A stretch of DNA of 64,000 nucleotides. It comes from Paraescarpia echinospica. Lineage: Eukaryota; Annelida; Polychaeta; Sabellida; Siboglinidae. The notes beneath the pieces were generated by a model that saw nothing but the letters and a program-made list of their open reading frames with translations, was not told the DNA's origin and ran no database searches. The DNA is taken from positions 62,001 to 126,000 of the forward strand of contig JAHLWY010000204.1 of assembly GCA_020002185.1 (NCBI GenBank). Direction: 5' to 3'. Within the stretch, counting starts at the first letter, position 1. Each line of letters starts with the position of its first letter. Below, piece after piece: positions 53,461-63,009 of this stretch. Both the position numbers and the translations under genes were made by a program.

Positions 53461-56400
53461 AGCAATGTTTATGTGTGTTTCTCTTATTACAGTCTAATCA
53501 AGAGACGGGGTGACGCCCTCACAATGTAACAATGTTGATGTGTTTTTCTCTTGTTACAGTCTAATCAAGAGACGGGGTGACACTCTCACGGTGTAACAAT
53601 GTTTATATGTATTTCTCTTGTTACAGTTTAATCAGGGGACGGGATGACACTCTCACAGTGTAACAATGTTTATGTGTGTTTCTCTTGTTACAGTCTAATC
53701 AAGAGATGGGGTGACGCTCTCACAATGTAACAATGTTGATGTGTGTTTCTCTTGTTACAGTCTAATCAAGAGACGGGTTGACGCTCACAGCAATAATGTT
53801 TAGTGCTTTCTCTTGTTACAGTCTAATCAAGAGACGGGGTGACGCCCTCACAATGTAACAATGGTTATGTGTGTTTCTCTTGTTATTGTCTAATCAAGAG
53901 ATGGGGTGACGCCCTCACAATGTAACAATGTTTATGTGTGTTTCTCTTTTTACAGTCTAATCAAGAGATGGGGTGACGTCCTCACAATGTAACAATGTTT
54001 TTGTATTTTTCTCTTGTTACAGTCTAATCAAGAGAAGGGGTGACGCCCTCACAATGTAACAATGTTGATGTGTTTTTCTCTTGTTACAGTCTAATCAATA
54101 GACGGGATGACGCCCTCTCAATGTAACAATGTTGATGTGTGTTTATTTTTGTTACAGTTTAATCCGGGGACGGGATGACACTCTCACAGTGTAACAATGT
54201 TTATGTGTGTTTCTCTTGTTACAGTCTAATCAAGAGATGGGGTGACGCTCTCACAATGTAACAATGTTGATGTGTGTTTCTCTTGTTACAGTCTAATCAA
54301 GAGACGGGTTGACGCTCTCACAGAGTAACAATGTTTATGTGTGTTTCTCTTATTACAGTCTAATCAAGAGACGGGGTGACGCCCTCTCAATGTAACAATG
54401 TTGATGTGTGTTTATTTTTGTTACAGTCTAATCAAGGGACGGGATGACACTCTCACAGTGTAACAATGTTTATGTGTGTTTCTCTTGTTACAGTCTAATC
54501 AAGAGATGGGGTGACGCCCTCACAATGTAACAATGTTTATGTGTGTTTCTCTTATTACAGTCTAATCAAGAGACGGGGTGACGCCCTCACAATGTAACAA
54601 TGTTGATGTGTTTTTCTCTTGTTACAGTCTAATCAAGAGACGGGGTGACGCCCTCACAATGTAACAATGTTGATGTGTGTTTATTTTGTTACAATCTAAT
54701 CAAGAGACGGGGGTGACGCTCTCACAATGTAACAATGTTATGTGTGTTTCTCTTGTTACAGTTAATCAAGAGATGGGGTGATGCTCTCACAATGTAACAA
54801 TGTTTATGTGTGTTTCTCTTTTTACAGTCTAATCAAGAGACGGGGTGACGCTCTCACAATGTAACAATGTTGATGTGTGTTTCTCTTGTTACAGTCTAAT
54901 CAAGAGACGGGGTGACGCTCTCACAGTGTAACAATGTTTATGTGTGTTTCTCTTATTACAGTCTAATCAAGAGAAGGGGTGACGTCCTCACAATGTAACA
55001 ATGTTTTTGTGTGTTTCTCTTGTTACAGCCTAATCAAGAGATGGGGTGACGCCCTCACAATGTAACATTGTTTATGTGTGTTTCTCTTGTTACAGTATAA
55101 TCAAGGGACGGGATGACGCCCTCACAATGTAACAATGTTTATGTGTTTTTCTCTTGTTACAGTATAATCAAGAGACGCGGTGACGCCCTCACTATGTAAC
55201 AATGTTGATGTGTGGTTCTCTTGTTACAGTCTAATCAAGAGACCTGGTTACGCTCTCACAATGTAACAATGTTGATGTGTGTTTCTCTTATTACAGTCTA
55301 ATCAAGAGACCTGGTGACGCTCTCACAATGCAACAATGTTGATGTGTGTTTCTCTTATTACAGTCTAATCAAGAGACGGGGTGACGCCCTCACAATGTAA
55401 CAATGTTTATGTGTTTTTCTCTTGTTACAGTCTAATCAAGAGACGGGGTGACGCTCTCACAGTGTAACAATGGTTATGTGTGTTTCTCTTATTACAGTAT
55501 AATCAAGAGACGGGGTGACGCCCTCACAATGTAACAATGTTTTTGTGTGTTTCTCTTGTTACAGTCTAATCAAGAGATGGGGTGACGCCCTCACAATGTA
55601 ACAATGTTTACGTGTGTTTCTCTTGTTACAGGTTAATCAAGGGACGGGATGACACTCTCACAATGTAACAATGTTTATGTGTGTTTTTCTTGTTACAGTC
55701 TAATCAAGAGATGGGGTGAAGCCCTCACAATGTAACAATGTTGATGTGTGTTTCTCTTATTACAGTCTAATCAAGAGACGGGGTGACGCCCTCACAATGT
55801 AACAATGTTTTTGTGTTTTTCTCTTGTTACAGTATAATCAAGAGACGGGGTGACGCCCTCACAATGTAACAATATTGATGTGTTTTTCTCTTGTTACAGT
55901 CTAATCAAGAGACGGGGTGACGCCCTCACAATGTAACAATGTTGATGTGTGTTTATTTTGTTACAGTCTAATCAAGAGACGGGGTGACACTCTCACGGTG
56001 TAACAATGTTTATATGTATTTCTCTTGTTACAGTTTAATCAGGGGAAGGGATGACACTCTCACAGTGTAACAATGTTTATGTGTGTTTCTATTGTTACAG
56101 TCTAATCAAGAGATTGGGTGACGCCCTCACAATGTAACAATTTTTATGTGTTTTTCTCTTGTTACAGTCTGATCAAGACACGGGGTGAGGCCCTCACATT
56201 GTAACAATGTTGATGTGTGTTTATTTTGTTACATTCTAATCAAGAGACGGGGTGACACTCTCACAGTGTAACAATGTTTATATGTATTTCTCTTGTTACA
56301 GTATAATCAAAGGACGGGATGACACTCTCACAGTGTAACAATGTTTATGTGTGTTTCTCTTGTTACAGTCTAATCAAGAGATGGGGTGACGCTCTCACAA

Positions 56401-57300
56401 TGTATCAATGTTGATGTGTGTTTCTCTTGTTACAGTCGAATCAAGAGACCTGGTGAAGCTCTCACAGTGTAACAATTGTTATGTGTGTTTCTCTTGTTAC
56501 AGTCTAATCAAGAGACGGGGTGCCGCCCTCACAATGTAACAATGGTTATGTGTGTTTCTCTTGTTATTGTCTAATCAAGAGATGGGGTGACGCCCTCACA
56601 ATGTAACAATGTTTATGTGTGTTTCTCTTTTTACAGTCTAATCAAGAGATGGGGTGACGTCCTCACAATGTAACAATGTTTTTGTATTTTTCTCTTGTTA
56701 CAGTCTAATCAAGAGACGGGGTGACGCCCTCACAATGTAACAATGTTGATGTGTTTTTCTCTTGTTACAGTCTAATCAAGAGACGGGATGACCCCCTCTC
56801 AATGTAACAATGTTGATGTGTGTTTATTTTTGTTACAGTCTAATCAAGGGACGGGATGACACTCTCACAGTGTAACAATGTTTATGTGTGTTTCTCTTGT
56901 TACAGTCTAATCAAGAGATGGGGTGACGCCCTCACAATGTAACAATGTTTATGTGTGTTTCTCTTATTACAGTCTAATCAAGAGACGGGGTGACGCCCTC
57001 ACAATGTAACAATGTTGATGTGTTTTTCTCTTGTTACAGTCTAATCAAGAGACGGGGTGACACTCTCACGGTGTAACAATGTTTATATGTATCTCTCTTG
57101 TTACAGTTTAATCAGGGGACGGGATGACACTCTCACAGTGTAACAATGTTTATGTGTGTTTCTCTTGTTACAGTCTAATCAAGAGATGGGGTGACGCTCT
57201 CACAATGTAACAATGTTGATGTGTGTTTCTCTTGTTACAGTCTAATCAAGAGACGGGTTGACGCTCTCACAGAGTAACAATGTTTATGTGTGTTTCTCTT
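53460..57300 (+). repeat. Satellite region with blocks shared at 36.9-37.5 and 51-53 kb
   Basis: This is continuous satellite. The 'tttaatccggggacggg' unit near 54,157 is shared with 37,011, with the same neighbours ('aatcaatagacggg', 'ctctcaatg', 'cagagtaac'). The 'tgccgccc' variant at 56,521 is shared with 52,571 (offset 3,950 bp). Indel-bearing units lie near 53,783-53,812 and 54,707-54,785. No unique sequence is present. Confidence 0.78.
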
Positions 57301-60300
57301 ATTACAGTCTAATCAAGAGAAGGGGTGACGCCCTCACAATGTAACAATGTTTTTGTGTGTTTCTCTTGTTACAGTATAATCAAGAGATGGGGTGACGCCC
57401 TCACAATGTAACAATGTTTATGTGTGTTTCTCTTGTTACAGTCTAATCAAGGGACGGGATGACGCCCTCACAATGTAACAATGTTTATGTGTTTTTCTCT
57501 TATTACAGTATAATCAAGAGACGCGGTGACGCCCTCACAATGTAACAATGTTGATGTGTGGTTCTCTTGTTACAGTCTAATCAAGAGACCTGGTTACGCT
57601 CTCACAATGTAACAATGTTGATGTGTGTTTCTCTTATTACAGTATAATCAAGAGACCTGGTGACGCTCTCACAATGTAACAATGTTGATGTGTGTTTCTC
57701 TTATTACAGTCTAATCAAGAGACGGGGTGACGCCCTCACAATGTAACAATGTTTATGTGCTTTTCTCTTGTTACAGTCTAATCAAGAGACGGGGTGACGC
57801 CCTCACAATGTAACAATGTTGATGTGTGTTTATCTTGTTACAGTCTAATCAAGAGACGGGGTGACACTCTCATAGTGTAAGAATGTTTATATGTGTTTCT
57901 CTTGTTACAGTCTAATCAAGAGACGGGGTGACGCTCTCACAGTGTAACAATGGTTATGTGTGTTTCTCTTATTACAGTATAATCAAGATACGGGGTGACG
58001 CCCTCACAATGTAACAATGTTTTTGTGTGTTTCTCTTGTTACAGTCTAATCAAGAGATGGGGTGACGCCCTCACAATGTAACAATGTTTATGTGTGTTTA
58101 TTTTGTTACAGTCTAATCAAGAGACGGGGTGACACTCTCACGGTGTAACAATGTTTATATGTATTTCTCTTGTTACAGTTTAATCAGGGGACGGGATGAC
58201 ACTCTCACAGTGTAACAATGTTTATGTGTGTTTCTATTGTTACAGTCTAATCAAGAGATGGGGTGACGCCCTCACAATGTAACAATTTTTATGTGTGTTT
58301 TTCTTGTTACAGTCTAATCAAGGGACGGGATGACGCCCACACAATGTAACAATGTTTATGTGTTTTTCTCTTGTTACAGTCTGATCAAGACACGGGGTGA
58401 CGCCCTCACATTGTAACAATGTTGATGTGTGTTTATTTTGTTACATTCTAATCAAGAGACGGGTTGACACTCTCACAGTGTAACAATGTTTATATGTATT
58501 TCTCTTGTTACAGTATAATCAAAGGACGGGATGACACTCTCACAGTGTAACAATGTTTATGTGTGTTTCTCTTGTTACAGTCTAATCAAGAGATGGGGTG
58601 ACGCTCTCACAATGTAACAATGTTGATGTGTGTTTCTCTTGTTACAGTCTAATCAAGAGACGGGGTGACGCTCTCACAGTGTAACAATGTTTATGTGTGT
58701 TTCTCTTATTACAGTCTAATCAAGAGACGGGGTGACGCCCTCACAATGTAACAATGTTTTTGTGTGTTTCTCTTGTTACAGTCTAATCAAGAGATGGGGT
58801 GACACCCTCACAATGTAACAATGTTTATGTGTGTTTCTCTTGTTACAGTTTAATCAAGGGACGGGATGACACTCTCACAATGTAACAATGTTTATGTGTG
58901 TTTTTCTTGTTACAGTCTAATCAAGAGATGGGGTGAAGCCCTCACAATGTAACAATGTTGAAGTGTGTTTCTCTTATTACAGTCTAATCAAGAGACGGGG
59001 TGACGCCCTCACAATGTAACAATGTTTTTGTGGTTTTCACTTGTTACAGTCTAATCAATAGACGGGGTGACGCCCTCACAATGTAACAATGTTGATGTGT
59101 TTTTCTCTTGTTACAGTCTAATCAAGAGACGGGGTGACGCCCTCACAATGTAACAATGTTCATGTGTGTTTATTTTGTTACAGTCTAATTAAGAGACGGG
59201 GTGACACTCTCACGGTGTAACAATGTTTATATGTATTTCTCTTGTTACAGTTTAATCAGGGGACGGGATGACACTCTCACAGTGTAACAATGTTTATGTG
59301 TGTTTCTCTTGTTACAGTCTAATCAAGAGATGGGGTGACGCTCTCACAATGTATCAATGTTGATGTGTGTTTCTCTTGTTAAAGTCGAATCAAGAGACCT
59401 GGTGAAGCTCTCACAGTGTAACAATTGTTATGTGTGTTTCTCTTGTTACAGTCTAATCAAGAGACGGGGTGACGCCCTCACAATGTAATAATGGTTATGT
59501 GTGTTTCTCTTGTTATTGTCTAATCAAGAGATGGGGTGACGCCCTCACAATGTAACAATGTTTATGTGTGTTTCTCTTGTTACAGTCTAATCAAGGGACG
59601 GGATGACGCCCTCACAATGTAACAATGTTTATGTGTTTTTCTCTTATTACAGTATAATCAAGAGACGCGGTGACGCCCTCACAATGTAACAATGTTGATG
59701 TGTGGTTCTCTTGTTACAGTCTAATCAAGAGACCTGGTTACGCTCTCACAATGTAACAATGTTGATGTGTGTTTCTCTTATTACAGTCTAATCAAGAGAC
59801 CTGGTGACGCTCTCACAATGTAACAATGTTGATGTGTGTTTCTCTTATTACAGTCTAATCAAGAGACGGGGTGACGCCCTCACAATGTAACAATGTTTAT
59901 GTGTTTTTCTCTTGTTACAGTCTAATCAAGAGACGGGGTGACGCCCTCACAATGTAACAATGTTGATGTGTGTTTATCTTGTTACAGTCTAATCAAGAGA
60001 CGGGGTGACACTCTCTTAGTGTAAGAATGTTTATATGTATTTCTCTTGTTACAGTCTAATCAAGAGACTGGGTGACGCTCTCACAGTGTAACAATGGTTA
60101 TGTGTGTTTCTCTTATTACAGTATAATCAAGAGACGGGGTGACGCCCTCACAATGTAACAATGTTTTTGTGTGTTTCTCTTGTTACAGTCTAATCAAGAG
60201 ATGGGGTGACGCCCTCACAATGTAACAATGTTTATGTGTGTTTCTTTTGTTACAGTCTAATCAAGAGACGGGGTGACACTCTCACGGTGTAACAATGTTT

Positions 60301-60665
60301 ATATGTATTTCTCTTGTTACAGTTTTATCAGGGGACGGGATGACACTCTCACAGTGTAACAATGTTTATGTGTGTTTCTATTGTTACAGTCTAATCAAGA
60401 GATGGGGTGACGCCCTCACAATGTAACAATTTGTATGTGTGTTTTTCTTGTTACAGTCTAATCAAGGGACGGGATGACGCCCACACAATGTAACAATGTT
60501 TATGTGTTTTTCTCTTGTTACAGTCTGATCAAGACACGGGGTGACGCCCTCACATTGTAACAATGTTGATGTGTGTTTATTTTGTTACATTCTAATCAAG
60601 AGACGGGTTGACACTCTCACAGTGTAACAATGTTTATATGTATTTCTCTTGTTACAGTATAATCA
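57300..60665 (+). repeat. Satellite region with a 2,144-bp-offset block pair
   Basis: The 'gacgggttgacactc' unit at 58,459 recurs at 60,603, an offset of 2,144 bp (32 monomers). It has matching neighbours, including 'tctattgttacag' and 'gtgtgtttttcttg'. The stretch 58.8-59.3 kb pairs with 23.6-24.1 kb, and 59.7-60.25 kb pairs with 11.1-11.64 kb. Confidence 0.76.
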
Positions 60666-60669
60666 AAGG

Positions 60670-61220
60670 ACGGGATGACACTCTCACAGTGTAACAATGT
60701 TTATGTGTGTTTCTCTTGTTACAGTCTAATCAAGAGATGGGGTGACGCTCTCACAATGTATCAATGTAGATGTGTGTTTCTCTTGTTACAGTCGAATCAA
60801 GAGACCTGGTGAAGCTCTCACAGTGTAACAATTGTTATGTGTGTTTCTCTTGTTACAGTCTAATCAAGAGATGGGGTGACGCCCTGGCCGTAAATAAATG
60901 GGTTTTCATGTGTTTCTTTGTTATTGTTCCAATCAAGAGATAAGTGACGCCCCTACAATGTAACAATGTTTATGTGTGTTTCCTCTTTTACAGTCTAATT
61001 CAAGAGATGTAAGTGACGCCTCACAATGTAACAATGTTTTGTATTTTCTCTTATTACAGTCTAATCAAGAGACGGGGTGACGCCCTCACAATGTAACAAT
61101 GTTGATGTGTTTTTCTCTTGTTACAGTCTAATCAAGAGACGGGGTGACGCCCTCACAATGTAACAATGTTGATGTGTGTTTATTCTTGTTACAGTCTAAT
61201 CAAGGGACGGGATGACACTC
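60670..61220 (+). repeat. Satellite segment mirrored in inverse on the far side of the LINE
   Basis: Subtype order here is 'gggatgacactc', 'gtatcaatg', 'gtcgaatc', 'caattgtt', a 'ttattg' unit, a 'tcttttacag' unit, a 'tattttctc' unit, 'ttgatgtgttttt', then 'tttattcttgttacag' and 'aagggacggg'. The reverse complement of about 63,440-64,000 has the same order and shares 'tttattcttgttac', which I saw nowhere else. From about 60,885 to 61,060 this copy has many indels ('gccctggccgtaaataaatg', 'gagataagtgacg') where the mirror copy is regular. Confidence 0.78.
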
Positions 61221-61700
61221 TCACAGTGTAAGAATGTTTATATGTATTTATCTTGTTACAGTCTAATCAAGAGACGGGGTGACGCTCTCTCAGTGTAACT
61301 ATGGTTATGTGTGTTTCTCTTATTACAGTATAATCAAGAGACGGGGTGACGCCCTCACAATGTAACAATGTTTTTGTGTGTTTCTCTTGTTACAGTCTAA
61401 TCAAGAGATGGGGTGACGCCCTCACAATGTAACAATGTTTATGTGTGTTTCTCTTGTTACAGGTTAATCAAGGGACGGGATGACACTCTCACAATGTAAC
61501 AATTTTTATGTGTGTTTTTCTTGTTACAGTCTAATCAAGAGATGGGGTGAAGCCCTCACAATGTAACAATGTTGATGTGTGTTTCTCTTATTACAGTCTA
61601 ATCAAGAGACGGGGTGACGCCCTCACAATGTAACAATGTTTTTGTGTTTTTCTCTTGTTACAGTATAATCAAGAGACGGGGTGACGCCCTCACAATGTAA
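61220..61700 (+). repeat. Last plus-strand satellite units before the LINE
   Basis: About seven regular monomers, including 'gtaagaatg', 'tataatc', 'acaggttaatcaaggg' and 'gaagccc' subtypes. The array stops within a unit after 'cacaatgtaa' at 61,700, where the satellite would continue 'caatg'. Instead the sequence changes abruptly to AT-rich non-satellite DNA beginning 'agctctagatctc'. Confidence 0.92.
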
Positions 61701-62766
61701 AGCTCTAGATCTCTGCAAAAGCTATTTACTTTATCGTAAACAATATGTTGAATTTGAAAATGTCAAATCTGAAGAACATATTATCACCACCGGTATTCCT
61801 CAGGGGTCTATTTTGGGACCCCTCTTATTTATAATTTACATAAATGATATAGCTCTTTCTAGTAACCTATTTAAATTTATATGTTATGCTGATGACACGA
61901 CCCTTACTAGCACATTAAACAATTTTGATGGTCCAGATATCCAAATCCAAAGTAATAATGTAAACATCGAACTTAATAAGATCAGTAACTGGCTAAAAGC
62001 CAACAAACTCTCATTAAATGTCAAGAAAACAAAATTCATGATATTTAATATGCCTCAAAAGAAACTTGATATCCCCTTGTTGAAAATAGATGGGGAAAGC
62101 ATTGATTGTGTAAGTGATTAATTTTTTTTGGGAATAACATTAAATAGTCATCTAAACTGGCAGAGTCATACAAATAAAATAGCTAACAAAATAAATAAAA
62201 CAAATGGAATTTTGAATAAACTTAAACACATTTTACCACAAAACATACTATCTACTATGTACACATCCCTCATTCTTCCTCATATTAACTAAGGTATCCT
62301 GTTATGGGGTCATCAAGCACATCGAGTTTTTAATTTACAAAAAAAAGCAATGAGAATAATTTCTATGAGTAAATATAATGCACATACAGATCCGATTTTT
62401 CAAAAACTACAATTTCTAAAACTGGGTGATATTTATAAAATGCAACAACTGAAATTTTACTATAAATTAGTAAATCACGATCTACCTGAATATTTCTGCC
62501 ACATCCCATATTTACGCAACTTTGAAATCCACCAACACTACACGCGAGGAATAAATAACCTTTTAATTCCCAGATTCAATCATGAATATGCCAAAAAACA
62601 CATACGACACAACGTAAAAGAAACAGTTAACAATACTCCAAGGATTATCATTAATAAAATTTATACACATAGCCTACATGGTTTCACAACTTACATTAAA
62701 AACTACTTAATTATGAATTATAAATGTCATTGTGATATCCACAATTGTTATATATGTAAAACATAA
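61701..62766 (+). pseudogene. LINE reverse transcriptase C-terminal fragment with two nonsense codons
   Basis: One reading frame runs from the satellite junction to a TAA at 62,764-62,766. It carries the fingers/palm block GIPQGSILGPLLF at 61,792-61,830 and the catalytic YADD at 61,885-61,896. The block FLGIT follows at about 62,125-62,139, and the region after it resembles the RT thumb and C-terminal domain. In-frame TAA codons at 62,119-62,121 and 62,290-62,292 break it without a frameshift. The extreme C terminus has Cys at codons starting 62,725, 62,731, 62,746 and 62,755 (C-x-C-x4-C-x2-C), a possible zinc-binding tail. The family copies element RNA into DNA at a nicked target; this copy lacks its N-terminal half and should be inactive. 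The frame upstream of 61,701 (starting at a GTG) is satellite, not a real start. Confidence 0.9.
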
Positions 62767-62877
62767 TACTAGTATACAATATGCTATATAATTACATATA
62801 TGTATTTATTAACATTGAATTGTGACTATTATTTCTATTCACTGTTGCTATTCACTAACTTGATTTGCTATTATTAA

Positions 62878-62925
62878 AAGGGGGCTCCCATGTTAGCGAC
62901 ATGTTGTCTTAATGGGAGTCTCCTT
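62878..62925 (+). other. 3' UTR stem-loop of the LINE
   Basis: The arm AAGGGGGCTCCCAT (62,878-62,891) pairs with ATGGGAGTCTCCTT (62,912-62,925) over 14 positions. Twelve are Watson-Crick pairs and two would be G-U pairs in RNA, around a 20-base loop. The loop holds a small inner stem (gaca/tgtc). L2-type LINEs such as eel UnaL2 use a 3' stem-loop as the reverse transcriptase recognition site; that role here is inference from position and structure. Confidence 0.72.
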
Positions 62926-62979
62926 GACCTTACATTTATGTTTGTACAATTGTATTTATGTACATTTATGGTCAAAACA

Positions 62980-62985
62980 AATAAA
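62980..62985 (+). promoter_or_regulatory. Polyadenylation-like hexamer AATAAA
   Basis: AATAAA lies directly before the TCTG repeats at the element's 3' end. It could be a polyadenylation signal or simply part of the conserved 3' end. There is no poly(A) tail after it. Confidence 0.5.
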
Positions 62986-63009
62986 TCTGTCTGTCTGTCT
63001 GTCTGTCTG
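62986..63009 (+). repeat. (TCTG)6 tail of the LINE
   Basis: Six perfect TCTG units close the element, followed immediately by inverted satellite ('actgtaacaagag'). CR1/L2-type LINEs commonly end in short tandem repeats rather than poly(A), so this marks the element's true 3' end. Confidence 0.9.

Larger units (their letters stand above)
1..61700 (+). repeat. 67-bp tandem satellite array, plus orientation
   Basis: This is a continuous head-to-tail array of about 920 copies of a 67-bp monomer. A typical unit runs from 113 (tctaatca...) to 179 (...ttgttacag), with about 42% G+C. Core blocks in order are 'tctaatcaagagacgggg', 'tgacgccctcacaatg', 'taacaatgtttatgtg' and 'tgtttctcttgttacag'. Nearly all units keep 67 bp; a 68-bp form with an extra T occurs in the second half. 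The variable positions are the 'gacgggg/gatgggg/gacctgg/gggacggga' segment, the 'gacgccc/gacgctc/gacactc/gaagccc' segment and the 'tttatg/ttgatg/tttttg/ttatatg' segment. No unique sequence interrupts the array. Because 67 is not a multiple of three and each unit carries TAA and TGA triplets, it is not coding in either direction. The sequence shows a satellite; placement at a centromere or in other heterochromatin is inference. Confidence 0.98.
62767..62985 (+). other. 3' untranslated region of the LINE
   Basis: AT-rich non-coding sequence between the ORF stop and the tail. It contains a long stem-loop at 62,878-62,925 and ends with AATAAA at 62,980-62,985, a polyadenylation-like hexamer directly abutting the TCTG tail. 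No other motif is recognised. Confidence 0.8.
61701..63009 (+). mobile_element. 5'-truncated non-LTR (LINE) retrotransposon
   Basis: This 1.3-kb insert is the only non-satellite DNA in the window. It holds the C-terminal half of a LINE-type reverse transcriptase, a 3' UTR with a stem-loop, AATAAA at 62,980-62,985 and a (TCTG)6 tail at 62,986-63,009. The endonuclease, any ORF1 and the first reverse transcriptase blocks are absent, as expected of 5' truncation during target-primed reverse transcription. The protein style (GIPQGSILGP, YADD, FLGIT) and the microsatellite tail fit the CR1/L2/Jockey group; I cannot place it more finely. No clear target-site duplication is visible. Only TGTAA occurs at both edges, and the flanking satellite is inverted across the element, so a simple insertion is not demonstrated. 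Confidence 0.9.

Noticed and set aside
1..61700. CRISPR array
   Set aside because: Units are directly contiguous and fully homologous with no unique spacers. The context is eukaryotic satellite with a LINE.
1..61700. Repetitive protein gene (tandem peptide repeats)
   Set aside because: The 67-bp period shifts frame each unit, and stop triplets (taa, tga, and tag/tga in reverse) occur in the unit, so no long frame exists on either strand.
61681..61700. Start codon of the reverse transcriptase fragment at 61,681
   Set aside because: These bases are the end of a satellite monomer. The frame is open across the junction by chance, so the element begins at about 61,701 without its own start.
61701..63009. 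Retrovirus or endogenous viral element
   Set aside because: The RT blocks, lack of LTRs, gag, protease or integrase, and the TCTG microsatellite tail all point to a non-LTR retrotransposon.
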